Positions 43,273-52,251 of a DNA stretch of 64,000 nt are shown here, in pieces. Position 1 is the first letter of the stretch. Each line of letters starts with the position of its first letter. Source of the DNA: UBA1764 sp045616685 (GTDB taxonomy: Bacteria > Bacillota > Clostridia > Peptostreptococcales > Anaerovoracaceae); the NCBI GenBank assembly GCA_045616685.1, contig JAZLHF010000003.1, positions 1 to 64,000 of the forward strand. The letters run 5' to 3'. The notes below the pieces were generated by a model. That model was given only the letters and a program-made list of their open reading frames with translations, searched no databases and had not been told where the DNA came from. The translations under genes and the position numbers were made by a program.

Positions 43273-44655
43273 ATGAAGATTTATAACACGCTCACAAGAA
43301 GAAAAGAAGAATTAGTGCCAATGGATTCAAACGAACTTAAGATGTATGTTTGCGGTCCTACAGTCTATAACTATATTCACATTGGTAACGCTCGTCCATT
43401 TGTAGTATTTGATACTATGAGAAAATACCTTGAATATCGTGGACAAAAAGTCAAGTATGTTCAGAATTTTACAGATGTTGATGACAAGATTATCAATCGC
43501 GCAAGAGAAGAAGGAATCTCGGCTCTTGAAGTAGGGCAGAAATATATTGACGAATACTTTAGGGATGTTAAGGCTCTTAACATTAAGATTGCTGATGTTC
43601 ATCCAAGAGTAACAGAAACAATGCCAGACATCATCGCATTCGTGCAGGGCCTTATCGATAAAGGAATGGCTTATGAAGTTGACGGCGATGTTTACTACTC
43701 TACAAGAAAGTTCCCAAATTATGGGCAGCTTTCTGGTAACTACATAGAAGACCTCGAAGTAGGGGCAAGAATTCCTGAAGGCGAAAAGAAGGAAGATCCA
43801 CTTGACTTTGCGCTTTGGAAAGCAAGAAAGTCAGATGATGAAATTGCTTGGGAAAGTCCATGGGGCTTTGGCAGACCAGGTTGGCATATTGAATGCTCAA
43901 CAATGTCAAAGAAGTATCTTGGCGAAACAATCGACCTCCACTGCGGTGGGCAGGACCTTCAGTTTCCGCACCACGAGAACGAAATCGCTCAAAGTGAAGG
44001 ACTATCCGGCAAGAAATTCTCTAACTACTGGATGCATAATGGTTTCATTACAGTAAATAACGAAAAGATGAGTAAGTCACTGAATAACTTCTTTACAGTT
44101 CGTGATATTTTAAAGGAATACGATGGCGAAGTTCTTCGTTACTTCTTGCTTTCAGCTCAATATCGCGGGCCAATTAACTTTAGTCATGAACTTATGGAAG
44201 AAGCTAAGACATCTCTTGGAAGAATCAAGGAATGCAAGCGTAACCTTAAGGCCGCAAAGGCTGCTGATGTAGATAGTGCAGAAAAAATCATTGCACTTGA
44301 TCAGTATAAAAATAAGTATATCGAATGCATGGATGATGACCTTAATACCGCCGGAGCAATCGGAGCAATTTTCGAACTCGTTCGTGAAATTAATTCCGAA
44401 CTTCGTGAATCTGTATCACAGGCTTACATTGATGCAGCACTAAAGATGCTTGACGAGCTTACAGAAGTTCTTGGCCTTCTTAGAAAAGATGAAGATACAG
44501 CAATTGATGCTGAACTTCAGGAACTCATTGACAAACGCCAGGCAGCAAGAGCTGCTAAAGACTGGGCAACAGCTGATGCTATTCGTGATCAGCTCGCCGC
44601 AAAGGGCATTACAATAAAAGATACAAAAGACGGTATTCAAATTATTAAAAACTAA
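43273..44655 (+). CDS. cysS: Cysteinyl-tRNA synthetase
   Basis: Class I synthetase of 460 residues, normal length. CGPTVYNYIHIGNARP holds the HIGH motif and zinc Cys; other zinc ligands in WHIECSTMS and HHENEIAQSE; KMSKS is in NNEKMSKSLNN. Its stop overlaps the mrnC start by one base, the arrangement conserved in Firmicutes. Confidence 0.97.
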   Translation: MKIYNTLTRRKEELVPMDSNELKMYVCGPTVYNYIHIGNARPFVVFDTMRKYLEYRGQKVKYVQNFTDVDDKIINRAREEGISALEVGQKYIDEYFRDVKALNIKIADVHPRVTETMPDIIAFVQGLIDKGMAYEVDGDVYYSTRKFPNYGQLSGNYIEDLEVGARIPEGEKKEDPLDFALWKARKSDDEIAWESPWGFGRPGWHIECSTMSKKYLGETIDLHCGGQDLQFPHHENEIAQSEGLSGKKFSNYWMHNGFITVNNEKMSKSLNNFFTVRDILKEYDGEVLRYFLLSAQYRGPINFSHELMEEAKTSLGRIKECKRNLKAAKAADVDSAEKIIALDQYKNKYIECMDDDLNTAGAIGAIFELVREINSELRESVSQAYIDAALKMLDELTEVLGLLRKDEDTAIDAELQELIDKRQAARAAKDWATADAIRDQLAAKGITIKDTKDGIQIIKN

Positions 44656-45029
44656 TGGATTATAAAAATGAGAACACAATTGCATTGGCATTTGTGGGCG
44701 ATGCGGTTTATGAACTTTTCATTAGAGAGCACCTGTTTGATAAGATTAGCAAACAGCGTCCAGATCAGATGCACAAAGCATCTGTAAAGTTTGTAAAAGC
44801 AAGCGCACAATGCGAAAGTGTAAAGCGTTTAATCGCGGAAGAAGCTTTAACAGAAGAAGAGCTTACTCTTGTTAAACGCGCACGCAATCACAAGGTTGCA
44901 ACCAAGGCTAAAAATGCATCGATGGTTGAATATAAATGGGCCACAGCATTCGAAGCACTTATTGGATATTTATATTTGTCAGGTCAAAACGAAAGATTAG
45001 AAGAAATTATGGAGGCTACATATGAGTAA
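44655..45029 (+). CDS. mrnC: Mini-ribonuclease III (MrnC)
   Basis: Protein of 124 residues: an RNase III catalytic domain without the double-stranded RNA-binding domain. LAFVGDAVYELFIREHL and the later EYKWATAFEALIGYLYLSG carry the acidic active-site residues. It matures 23S rRNA ends in B. subtilis. One-base overlap with cysS and 8-base overlap with thyA. Confidence 0.95.
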   Translation: MDYKNENTIALAFVGDAVYELFIREHLFDKISKQRPDQMHKASVKFVKASAQCESVKRLIAEEALTEEELTLVKRARNHKVATKAKNASMVEYKWATAFEALIGYLYLSGQNERLEEIMEATYE

Positions 45030-45855
45030 AGCTGATACTTTATTTATCAACATGTGCCAGAGAGTTCTGGATGAAGGATTTTCAACAGAAGGACAACAAG
45101 TAAGAGCTATGTGGGATGATACAAAGACTCCGGCATATACAAAAAAGATATTTGGCGTAGTTAATCGCTACAATCTTCAAGAAGAATTTCCTGCCCTTAC
45201 ATTGCGTCCAGTTCCATTCAAGACATGTATCGACGAACTTCTTTGGATCTGGCAGAAGAAATCAAATAATATTCATGATTTGAAAGGCCATATTTGGGAT
45301 AGCTGGGCTGACGAAAGTGGCAGCATCGGCAAGGCTTATGGGTATCAGATGCAAAAGAAGTACATCTTCAAGCAAGGTGAAATGGACCAGGTTGATAATG
45401 TGCTTTGGTGTTTAAAGAATGATCCATATTCAAGAAGAATCATGACAAACATCTTTAACTTTGAAGATTTACACGAGATGGGATTAGAGCCATGTGCGTA
45501 TTCAATGACATTCAATGTTACTGATGGAAAGCTTAACGCAATTTTGAATCAGCGTTCACAGGATATCTTAGCGGCAAACGCATGGAATGTTTGCCAATAC
45601 GCAGTGCTTGTTCATATGTTAGCTCAGGTTAGTGGGCTTGTTCCTGGCGAACTCGTTCATGTTATTGCAGACGCTCACATTTATGACAGACATCTGCCTG
45701 TTATTGAAGAGTTAATCAAGAGACCTACATATCCAGCCCCTAAGTTCTGGATGAATCCTGAAGTCAAGAACTTTTATGATTTTACTATTGATGATTTTAG
45801 ACTTGACGATTATGAACATGGAGAACAAATTAAAGGAATTCCTGTAGCCGTATAA
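45022..45855 (+). CDS. thyA: Thymidylate synthase (ThyA)
   Basis: Enzyme of 277 residues converting dUMP to dTMP with methylene-tetrahydrofolate. Active-site Cys is in LEPCAYSMTF, other motifs DLKGHIWDSWAD, QRSQDILAANAWNVCQYAVL and HIYDRH. Its place between mrnC and rlmB is not the B. subtilis order. The product dihydrofolate is recycled by folA, four genes downstream, so the two may be co-regulated. Confidence 0.95.
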   Translation: MSKADTLFINMCQRVLDEGFSTEGQQVRAMWDDTKTPAYTKKIFGVVNRYNLQEEFPALTLRPVPFKTCIDELLWIWQKKSNNIHDLKGHIWDSWADESGSIGKAYGYQMQKKYIFKQGEMDQVDNVLWCLKNDPYSRRIMTNIFNFEDLHEMGLEPCAYSMTFNVTDGKLNAILNQRSQDILAANAWNVCQYAVLVHMLAQVSGLVPGELVHVIADAHIYDRHLPVIEELIKRPTYPAPKFWMNPEVKNFYDFTIDDFRLDDYEHGEQIKGIPVAV

Positions 45856-45864
45856 GGAGAATAA

Positions 45865-46851
45865 ATGTCAAAGAGGGATAACCCACGTCTTAAGGCAAGT
45901 GCTGAAAAGAGTGGTAAAAATAAAAGAGCCGCGCACAAGATTGGCAAAGATGGTCGCCTCGCACCAGAGAAGAAAAAATCAACTGGTCACAAGCAGACCG
46001 TGACTTCACGCAAGCCAAGCGCTGCTAAAAAGAGCGCAAGATCTGCAAGCGCAGAAAAGGCTGTTGCAAGAGCAAAGGCTGCTCGTAAGCCAAAGGTTGC
46101 TCGCGAAGAACTCTTGGAAAATCCTAATCTTATCATTGGCCGCAATCCTGTCATGGAAGCAATCAAAGCGGGAAGAAGCATTGATAAGGTTATGATGCAA
46201 AAGGACGCAGAAGGTTCTGCAAAGAAGATTGCAAGTCTTGCTCGCGAAAAGAAAATTGTCGTTCAGTATGTAGACAAAATTGCGCTTGATAAACTTGCGC
46301 CAGGTCGCCCACATCAGGGAGTTGCCGCATACGTAGCAGCAAAAGACTATGTAAGTTTAGATGTAATTTTAAGTAACGCTAAAAAGCGCGGCGAAGATCC
46401 ATTAATCGTAATTCTTGATGGGCTTGAAGATCCGCATAACCTCGGCGCAGTTTTAAGAAGCTGCGATGGCGTTGGTGCGCACGGCGTTGTCATTCCTGCA
46501 AGAAGAGCCGTTGGTTTAACTGAAACAGTTGCTAAAGCTTCTGCCGGAGCAATCGAATACATTCCTGTTGCAAAGGTAACAAACCTTGGACAGACAATTG
46601 ATGAATTAAAAGAAAAAGGACTTTGGATTGCTGCTATTGATATGGACGGCGAAAACTACAGTGATGCAAAACTCACTGGTCCACTCGCGCTTGTAATCGG
46701 CGGAGAAGGGCAGGGTGTTTCTGAAATCGTTAGAAAGAAATCTGACTATATCGTTTCTATGCCAATGAAAGGCAAGGTTAACAGCCTTAACGCAAGCAAC
46801 GCTGCAGCAATTATGCTTTATGAAGTTGATAGACAAAGAAGCAAAAACTGA
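45865..46851 (+). CDS. rlmB: 23S rRNA 2'-O-methyltransferase, RlmB family
   Basis: Protein of 328 residues. SpoU core motifs: LDGLEDPHNLGAVLRSCDGV, then LVIGGEGQGVSEIVRKKSDY and MPMKGKVNSLNASNAAAIML, forming the trefoil-knot SAM site. An N-terminal extension of about 85 residues rich in Lys, Ala and Ser (SAKKSARSASAEKAVARAK style) is unusually long and probably disordered RNA-binding. The sigH start lies inside its 3' end (32-base overlap). Confidence 0.93.
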   Translation: MSKRDNPRLKASAEKSGKNKRAAHKIGKDGRLAPEKKKSTGHKQTVTSRKPSAAKKSARSASAEKAVARAKAARKPKVAREELLENPNLIIGRNPVMEAIKAGRSIDKVMMQKDAEGSAKKIASLAREKKIVVQYVDKIALDKLAPGRPHQGVAAYVAAKDYVSLDVILSNAKKRGEDPLIVILDGLEDPHNLGAVLRSCDGVGAHGVVIPARRAVGLTETVAKASAGAIEYIPVAKVTNLGQTIDELKEKGLWIAAIDMDGENYSDAKLTGPLALVIGGEGQGVSEIVRKKSDYIVSMPMKGKVNSLNASNAAAIMLYEVDRQRSKN

Positions 46852-47383
46852 AGAACTCTTAGAAGAGTATAAGGATTTAGTAAAGGCCAAAGCAGGTCTT
46901 TACTTTATGCTTGGTGCAGACAAAGAAGACATTGTGCAAGAGGGCATGATAGGTCTTTATAAGGCTATCCAAAACTATGATGAAAGCAAAGGGACAAGCT
47001 TTAAGACCTTTGCCGATCTTTGCATTAATCGTCAGATTATAACTGCGATAAAATCTTCTAATAGAAAAAAGTATTCAGCTCTTAATACGGCCGTAAGTCT
47101 TGATAAACCAATTGGTGGCGAAGAAGATGCGCAGACTCTAGGAGAAAGCCTTGCTGCAGGAGCTGATACAGACCCTGAAACTATCGCGCTATTAAACGAG
47201 ATGACAGAATTATTGCTTGCTCCGGAGGCAAAGATACTTTCAAATGCTGAACGAGAAGTTTTAGAGCTGCTTCTTCAAGGCGGAGACTATCAAAGCATCG
47301 CAAAATATTTAGGTAAATCGCCTAAACAAATAGATAATACAATTCAGCGCATACGCGCAAAACTTAAGAAATTTTTTATTTAG
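46820..47383 (+). CDS. sigH: RNA polymerase sigma factor SigH-type
   Basis: Sigma-70 family protein of 187 residues. Region 2: KAKAGLYFMLGADKEDIVQE then GMIGLYKAIQNYD and FADLCINRQIITAIK closely follow B. subtilis SigH; region 4: SNAEREVLELLLQGGDYQSI, then AKYLGKSPKQIDNTIQRIRAK. SigH drives stationary-phase and sporulation/competence genes in relatives. The N-terminus is shorter than B. subtilis SigH by about 20 residues; start ATG 46820 overlaps rlmB. The B. subtilis gene yacP, normally between rlmB and sigH, is absent. Confidence 0.9.
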   Translation: MKLIDKEAKTEELLEEYKDLVKAKAGLYFMLGADKEDIVQEGMIGLYKAIQNYDESKGTSFKTFADLCINRQIITAIKSSNRKKYSALNTAVSLDKPIGGEEDAQTLGESLAAGADTDPETIALLNEMTELLLAPEAKILSNAEREVLELLLQGGDYQSIAKYLGKSPKQIDNTIQRIRAKLKKFFI

Positions 47384-47384
47384 T

Positions 47385-47900
47385 ATGAAAGCATTAGCCG
47401 TAGTCGACAAAAACCTTGCATTAGGTTATAACAACGATTTATTATTCCATCTTCCAACTGACCTTGCTCATTTTAAGAAGCATACAATTGGGCAAACTGT
47501 TGTAATGGGCCAGAAAACATTAGAGTCAATGCCAAGAGGGAAAGCTCTTCCAGGGAGAAATACTTTGGTTTTAAACATCGATGCTCCAACAGGTAAGCTT
47601 TACGATGTTGAGCCAGGTTATGTTTGTTATACGTTTAATAATCTTGATGATTTTCATGATTATATTAAAGCTCACAAATCTGAACTTGGCGATATTGTTT
47701 TAAGCGGGGGTGCAACAATTTATAAACTGCTTCTTGATGAATGCGATGAACTTGTAATCACAGAAGTTGATACCAAAGCACAGAAGGTTGACGTATGGTT
47801 CCCTCAATTTAGAGACAAGTTTCATGTTGTTTCTGAAGATGGCCCATACTTTGATGGAGATTTACTCTACACCATAAAGACTTACAAGAAGAATGATTAG
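47385..47900 (+). CDS. folA: Dihydrofolate reductase
   Basis: Enzyme of 171 residues. MKALAVVDKNLALGYNNDLL, PTDLAHFKKHTIGQTVVMGQ, then KTLESMP are standard folA motifs (substrate Asp in place). It regenerates tetrahydrofolate consumed by ThyA. Separated from sigH by one base and overlapping mntP by 8 bases. Confidence 0.93.
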   Translation: MKALAVVDKNLALGYNNDLLFHLPTDLAHFKKHTIGQTVVMGQKTLESMPRGKALPGRNTLVLNIDAPTGKLYDVEPGYVCYTFNNLDDFHDYIKAHKSELGDIVLSGGATIYKLLLDECDELVITEVDTKAQKVDVWFPQFRDKFHVVSEDGPYFDGDLLYTIKTYKKND

Positions 47901-48474
47901 CTTTAGCTTTTTAATTACAAACCTTATCCTTGGCATCGGACTGGCAATGGATGCATTTTCAGTTTCTGTTGCTGACGGCCTTGGTGAACCAAATATGAAA
48001 AAGAGCAAGACCTGGCTTATAGCCGGGACTTTTGCAATTTATCAGTATCTTATGCCTATGATTGGCTGGGTTTGCGTTCATTATCTGGCTCAAAAGTTTG
48101 AAGCTTTTCAAAAGTTTATCCCTTGGATTGCAATAATTTTGCTTGGCTACATTGGTGGCAAGATGTTGATTGAGGGAATTAGGGGAGACTCTGGCGAAGA
48201 AGTACATAGCGGATTAAGCTTTGGCATGCTGATGGTGCAGGGAATTGCTACAGCAATAGATGCTCTGTCAGTTGGCTTCACAATTGCGAACTATAATGCG
48301 TTCCTTGCAAACATTGCAAGCATAATCATCGGACTCGTAACAATGGTAATTTGTCTTATCGGCCTTAAGCTTGGTAGGACTGTTGGAAATAGGCTTTCTA
48401 ATAAGGCTTCAATTCTTGGGGGCGTGATTTTAATCCTCATTGGAATCGAAGTATTTGTAACTAATATGTTCTAG
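47893..48474 (+). CDS. mntP: Manganese efflux pump MntP
   Basis: Six-helix membrane protein of 193 residues. LGIGLAMDAFSVSVADGL with paired Asp and the later GIATAIDALSVGFTIA repeat give the internal duplication typical of MntP. It exports Mn2+. No manganese (yybP-ykoY) riboswitch lies in front, because the gene overlaps folA. The WYL regulator begins 8 bases after it. Confidence 0.9.
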   Translation: MISFSFLITNLILGIGLAMDAFSVSVADGLGEPNMKKSKTWLIAGTFAIYQYLMPMIGWVCVHYLAQKFEAFQKFIPWIAIILLGYIGGKMLIEGIRGDSGEEVHSGLSFGMLMVQGIATAIDALSVGFTIANYNAFLANIASIIIGLVTMVICLIGLKLGRTVGNRLSNKASILGGVILILIGIEVFVTNMF

Positions 48475-48482
48475 GGGAAGAT

Positions 48483-49436
48483 ATGATTACAGACAAAGCA
48501 AATATGCTCTGCATCCTTCAGGTACTTAAAGAGTATTCTGATGAAGCGCATATCATGACAATGAAAGAACTGCGCGAAAGACTTAATGATGAATATGATA
48601 TAAAGCCAGACCGCAGAACCATCTACGGCGCAGTAGAGACTCTGTGCGATATGGGCTATGACATTTCAAAGTATGAAGAAAATGGAGTAGGCTATTATCT
48701 TAGAGAACGTGAATTTGATTCGGGTGAAATTAGACTTTTGCTGGATGCTGTATATAATTGCAGCTATATAACTCAAAAGCAGACTGAGGAGCTTTTATCA
48801 AAGATTCGCGGCTTTGTTTCAGTGCATGAAAGAAAAAAATATAGTTATACCAACATCGTTAATCCTGAAAAGAAATCTCCAAACCAGGAAGTTTTTTTAA
48901 ATATCGAAGTAATCGATCAGGCGATTAACGAAAAAAAGCAAATCGGATTTACATATCTTAAATATGATGAGACTAAAACCCTCGTTCCAAGAAGAGAAAA
49001 GAAATATATCGCAAATCCATATGCAATGATTTGTGAAAATGAACACTACTATCTAGTCTTAATTCTTGAAGGACATAAAGAGTTGGCATTCTACCGCATT
49101 GATATGATGAAAGATATTGAAATCTTAGATTCAAAGCTTAGTATTTCAAAACGCGATGCAAATCTTGATTCAGTAAAGAAGGTAGTATATGCATATAGCG
49201 GCGAGCCAAAACAAGTTAAGCTCATGTGCGATGAAACAGGGCTTCGTTATTGCATTGAAAAATTCGGAACTGATATTATCATAATTCCAAAAGGAGAGAA
49301 GTTCGAAATCTTGCTTAATGTGCCAACAGAAGGGATGCTCTACTGGGCACTTCAGTACATGCAGCATGTAGAGGTTATATCACCAATCGAGCTACGCTCG
49401 AAAATTACGAAAGCAATAAAGGAGAGTAATTACTAA
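48483..49436 (+). CDS. WYL-domain transcriptional regulator
   Basis: Protein of 317 residues. Winged helix N-terminus (MTMKELRERLNDEYDIKPDR then RTIYGAVETLCDMGYDI), then a WYL domain (INEKKQIGFTYLKY ... VPRREKKYIANPYAMICENE then HYYLV) and WCX-type C-terminal part. WYL proteins sense ligands, often nucleic-acid related. The stop overlaps the next start by one base (TAATG). Targets unknown. Confidence 0.85.
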   Translation: MITDKANMLCILQVLKEYSDEAHIMTMKELRERLNDEYDIKPDRRTIYGAVETLCDMGYDISKYEENGVGYYLREREFDSGEIRLLLDAVYNCSYITQKQTEELLSKIRGFVSVHERKKYSYTNIVNPEKKSPNQEVFLNIEVIDQAINEKKQIGFTYLKYDETKTLVPRREKKYIANPYAMICENEHYYLVLILEGHKELAFYRIDMMKDIEILDSKLSISKRDANLDSVKKVVYAYSGEPKQVKLMCDETGLRYCIEKFGTDIIIIPKGEKFEILLNVPTEGMLYWALQYMQHVEVISPIELRSKITKAIKESNY

Positions 49437-50251
49437 TGAGTTTGTCATTTAGAAAGAGCATTCAGATTCTTCCTGGAGTAAAAGTAAATGTAAGTAAGAG
49501 CGGCCTTAGCCTTTCTGCAGGTGTGTCTGGACTTCATGCAAGCATTAATACTAAGGGCCAGGTAAGAGGCACTGCAAGTATCCCTGGCACCGGAGTTAGA
49601 TATACAAAGTCTAAGAATATTAAGGGGCTTCTTGGCAAGGATGAAAAATCTAAAAAGACAACAAAGAAAGCTGAAGTAACTGAAAAGCCAGCGGAAACTA
49701 AAGAGGCTGCTAAGAAGCCAAAGAAAGGCGACCTTTCAAAGGCTATCATGGGTATCTATGCAATCAGCGACAAGCAGATTGAATGGCTTGCTATCAAGAA
49801 TAGCTCCAGTAATCTTGGCTATGAAAATTGGGACTATTTTAAAGAACGTGCGGCCAAGGTTATTGATGGCGATATTGATACATATCTTGAAGTTATCAGC
49901 GATGTAAATCCATTTGATGAACTTATTGCACTTGGCAGCGAATTCGAATGCGGGACAGACAATCCAATGAAGATGTTTGTTGAATGCAAGATTAACGCTG
50001 ATAAAGTTCTTGAAGAATATAAAACAGATAAAGATATTTACGAAGACTATGTTTCAGGAATTACACTTAAGGCAGCAAGAGACATCTTTGCATTGCTTCC
50101 ACTTTGGCAGGTAGAAGTTACTGCGCTCGAGGAAGGGCAGACCATTCTTAATGCAAAATTCCAAAGAGACACATTTGAGACATTAAACTTTGATAAGCTT
50201 GATGCATCAGATACGATTAGAAAATTAGGTGGAATTATTTCAGTTCAATAA
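49436..50251 (+). CDS. DUF4236-domain protein
   Basis: Protein of 271 residues. The N-terminal 55 residues (LSFRKSIQILPGVKVNVSKS then GLSLSAGVSGLHAS) are the DUF4236 signature; then a Lys/Glu-rich linker (about 60-100) and a domain of about 170 residues of unknown type. One-base overlap with genes on both sides. Function unknown. Confidence 0.8.
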   Translation: MSLSFRKSIQILPGVKVNVSKSGLSLSAGVSGLHASINTKGQVRGTASIPGTGVRYTKSKNIKGLLGKDEKSKKTTKKAEVTEKPAETKEAAKKPKKGDLSKAIMGIYAISDKQIEWLAIKNSSSNLGYENWDYFKERAAKVIDGDIDTYLEVISDVNPFDELIALGSEFECGTDNPMKMFVECKINADKVLEEYKTDKDIYEDYVSGITLKAARDIFALLPLWQVEVTALEEGQTILNAKFQRDTFETLNFDKLDASDTIRKLGGIISVQ

Positions 50252-51486
50252 TGAAACGCAGATTATTACTAACAACTTTATTATTGCTTTGCGCAACCAC
50301 ATTTTGTTTTGCCGACAAGACAGTAAACTGTGAAGAAGCTACCGCGGTCTATATGATTTTTGATCAGGCTCCGGAAAGCTATATGGTAAACGGCAAGGCT
50401 GTTGAGAATGCATACTTTATTCACCAGTATATAGAAATAGACCCGGCAACAACCATCGAAATCAAGGGCGCTACCCCGAAGGAAGTCTATACCTTTGATA
50501 AGAGCAACGTTCCAGATTGGGTGCAGAAGTGGGAAACCCCATGTGAGAAAGCAGATCTTTTATTAATCTCTTCACATGCAGATGACGAGCAGCTTTTCTT
50601 TGCCGGAATCTTGCCTTATTACACTGAAGTTAAAGGATACGAAGTTCAGGTTGTTTATGCGACTGATCATGCCGGAGAAATTACTCGCCACCACGAAAGA
50701 CTCAACGGTCTTTGGGCTTGCGGAGTAAGAAATTATCCAGTATCAGCTGGATATGCAGATCTTTATTCTGAAAGCTATGACCAGGCTTTAGCTAACCTTG
50801 CCATGTATGGCGTAACAGAAGATGCTATTATTACTTGGGAAAAGAATTTATTAAATCAGTTCGAGCCACAGATTTTAGTTACTCATGATGTTAACGGAGA
50901 ATATGGCCACGGCATGCACATGCTTGTTAATGGTACGGTTAGAAAAGCATTAGAAAATGCTGAAAGCGAATTTCCGTTCTTGAAGAAAGTTTACTTCCAT
51001 CTCTATGATGAAAATCAACTTGTACTTGAATGGATGGACGAAGCATTTGATGAACTTGATGGACTTACGCCATTTCAAGTAACTCAGCAAAAAGGATTTG
51101 AAGAACATCAGTCCCAGCACTGGACATGGTTCAAGCGTTGGATTCATGGTTCTAATAATGAGATAACAAAAGCATCTCAAATTACAACATATAATCCAGC
51201 ATATTATGGATGCTATTATTCTTCAATTGAATCTGACAGCGCAAAGAATGATTTCTTTGAAAATGTATTAAGCTATGAAGAGCAAAGACTCGAAGCAGAG
51301 CGCATAGCTGCTGAAGAAGCTGAATCAAAGAGACTTGCAGAAGAAGAGGCAAAACGCTTAGAGCTTGAAGCTGCAAAAAAGAAAAAAACAATTATTATTG
51401 TGGCAGCAGTTGCCGCAGCAATCATAATTGTCATCGTAATAATTGTTGCCTTTCGCAAAAAGTCAAGTAAGCATTCTAAACATTAA
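50251..51486 (+). CDS. Membrane-anchored PIG-L family deacetylase
   Basis: Protein of 411 residues: signal peptide (about 1-21, CFA), an extracellular PIG-L/LmbE domain with ISSHADDEQLFFAGILPYY (metal site HxDD) and HGMHMLVNGTV, then a charged coiled-coil stretch (EEQRLEAERIAAEEAESKRL) and a C-terminal transmembrane helix. PIG-L enzymes remove acetyl groups from N-acetylglucosamine-type sugars; a cell-wall or glycan substrate is likely. One-base overlap with DUF4236 gene. The WYL, DUF4236 and PIG-L genes form an operon. Confidence 0.85.
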   Translation: MKRRLLLTTLLLLCATTFCFADKTVNCEEATAVYMIFDQAPESYMVNGKAVENAYFIHQYIEIDPATTIEIKGATPKEVYTFDKSNVPDWVQKWETPCEKADLLLISSHADDEQLFFAGILPYYTEVKGYEVQVVYATDHAGEITRHHERLNGLWACGVRNYPVSAGYADLYSESYDQALANLAMYGVTEDAIITWEKNLLNQFEPQILVTHDVNGEYGHGMHMLVNGTVRKALENAESEFPFLKKVYFHLYDENQLVLEWMDEAFDELDGLTPFQVTQQKGFEEHQSQHWTWFKRWIHGSNNEITKASQITTYNPAYYGCYYSSIESDSAKNDFFENVLSYEEQRLEAERIAAEEAESKRLAEEEAKRLELEAAKKKKTIIIVAAVAAAIIIVIVIIVAFRKKSSKHSKH

Positions 51487-51498
51487 TATGATATAATT

Positions 51499-51527
51499 AA
51501 GTCACCCTTGAGGTGACTTATTATTTT
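51499..51527 (+). terminator. Intrinsic terminator of the PIG-L operon
   Basis: AAGTCACC-CTTGA-GGTGACTT followed by ATTATTTT. Confidence 0.8.
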
Positions 51528-51707
51528 CCAACACTTGCTATATGGGACTCCGGATGTCTACTTTTTCGTTATGTCAGGCCTCATCAATATCAGTGGAAGA
51601 CAGAGGACTAAGAGCAGGAAACCCACCTGTGACAAACAGGGAAAGCAAATGGTCATTTCAAGGTAAATTAAAAATAAATCCAGGACTATTTGTCCTGGAT
51701 TTTCTTA
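51528..51707 (+). ncRNA. Possible 6S-like structured RNA
   Basis: A 180-base gene-free stretch on the plus strand ending in a strong terminator (AAATCCAGGAC-TATTT-GTCCTGGATTT, 51676-51702, T-rich tail). The ends can pair (ACTTG 51533-51537 with CAAGGT 51659-51664), and inside are CCTGT-GACAA-ACAGG (51626-51640) and G-rich segments. Length, end pairing and terminator fit 6S RNA of Firmicutes, but I recognise the family only loosely, and another small RNA is possible. No ORF of note runs through it on this strand. Confidence 0.35.
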
Positions 51708-52156
51708 TACGCTCTTTTAACTAATTGTCCTAATAACCCTATCGAAATTGTCTCGCTGATTAGGATTGGGAATGCTACGAGATAGGCTTTATTTAGCCCA
51801 TAGTCGAGATGAATTATAAAAGGTATAATTACCGCATTTGCTATAATTGGCGACGCTATGGCCCAAATTTCGCGCTTCCTTAGCCTCCAAGAGGCCGAGG
51901 CTCCTATCAAGGTGGCAAAGCTACCCAAAACGATGTCTAAAACCGTGCAACCTGATAAAATATTGCCAATCAGACAGCCTGCTGTAAGGCCAGGAATCGC
52001 CGCTGGTGTGTAAATTGCCAAAATGCAAAGCGCTTCAGATAGTCTAAGCTGAATATAGCTTGAAGAAAGCCCAAAAGCAGCTGAAATCATGGTCAAGATT
52101 ACGTATAAAGCGGCTATGATGCTGGCTTCTGCCAGCATTTTTGTTTTGTTATTCAT
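51686..52156 (-). CDS. queT: Queuosine precursor transporter QueT
   Basis: Membrane protein of 156 residues with five or six helices; EASIIAALYVILTMISAAFG, IQLRLSEALCILAIYTPAAI then PGLTAGCLIGN and the Ser/Thr/Arg-rich end fit the QueT (DUF988) family that takes up preQ1/queuine. The start is ATG 52156 after AGGGG; a frame beginning at 52204 would run through the riboswitch. A preQ1-I riboswitch directly precedes it, which confirms the assignment. Confidence 0.9.
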   Translation of the reverse strand: MNNKTKMLAEASIIAALYVILTMISAAFGLSSSYIQLRLSEALCILAIYTPAAIPGLTAGCLIGNILSGCTVLDIVLGSFATLIGASASWRLRKREIWAIASPIIANAVIIPFIIHLDYGLNKAYLVAFPILISETISIGLLGQLVKRAYKKIQDK

Positions 52157-52162
52157 ATTAAT

Positions 52163-52205
52163 CCCCTGTAGTTTTGTTTTAAGTGAGGAAGGTTTCGAAC
52201 TCACC
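52163..52205 (-). promoter_or_regulatory. preQ1-I riboswitch
   Basis: Minus strand: GGUGAG-UUCGAAACCUU-CCUCAC (P1 and loop), then UUAAAACAAAACUACAGGGG. The A-rich tail and the C/G contacts with the loop form the preQ1 class I pseudoknot. The final AGGGG is the queT ribosome binding site, so ligand binding would block translation. Confidence 0.85.
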
Positions 52206-52211
52206 AGGTTT

Positions 52212-52243
52212 ATTGTACCATAGATTGCATATTATGGTACAAT
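52212..52243. promoter_or_regulatory. Symmetric divergent promoter with 10-bp palindrome
   Basis: TTGTACCATA (52213-52222) and TATGGTACAA (52233-52242) are perfect inverted arms 10 bases apart. Each arm supplies a -35 (TTGTAC) for one strand and, with one flanking base, a -10 (TACAAT) for the other, both with 19-base spacers. Minus-strand transcription would start at the riboswitch; plus-strand transcription next to the MATE start codon. One regulator bound here would control both directions. Confidence 0.7.
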
Positions 52244-52251
52244 TATTATGT

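Noticed and set aside
47850..47893. yybP-ykoY manganese riboswitch before mntP
   Set aside because: mntP overlaps folA by 8 bases, leaving no room for one.
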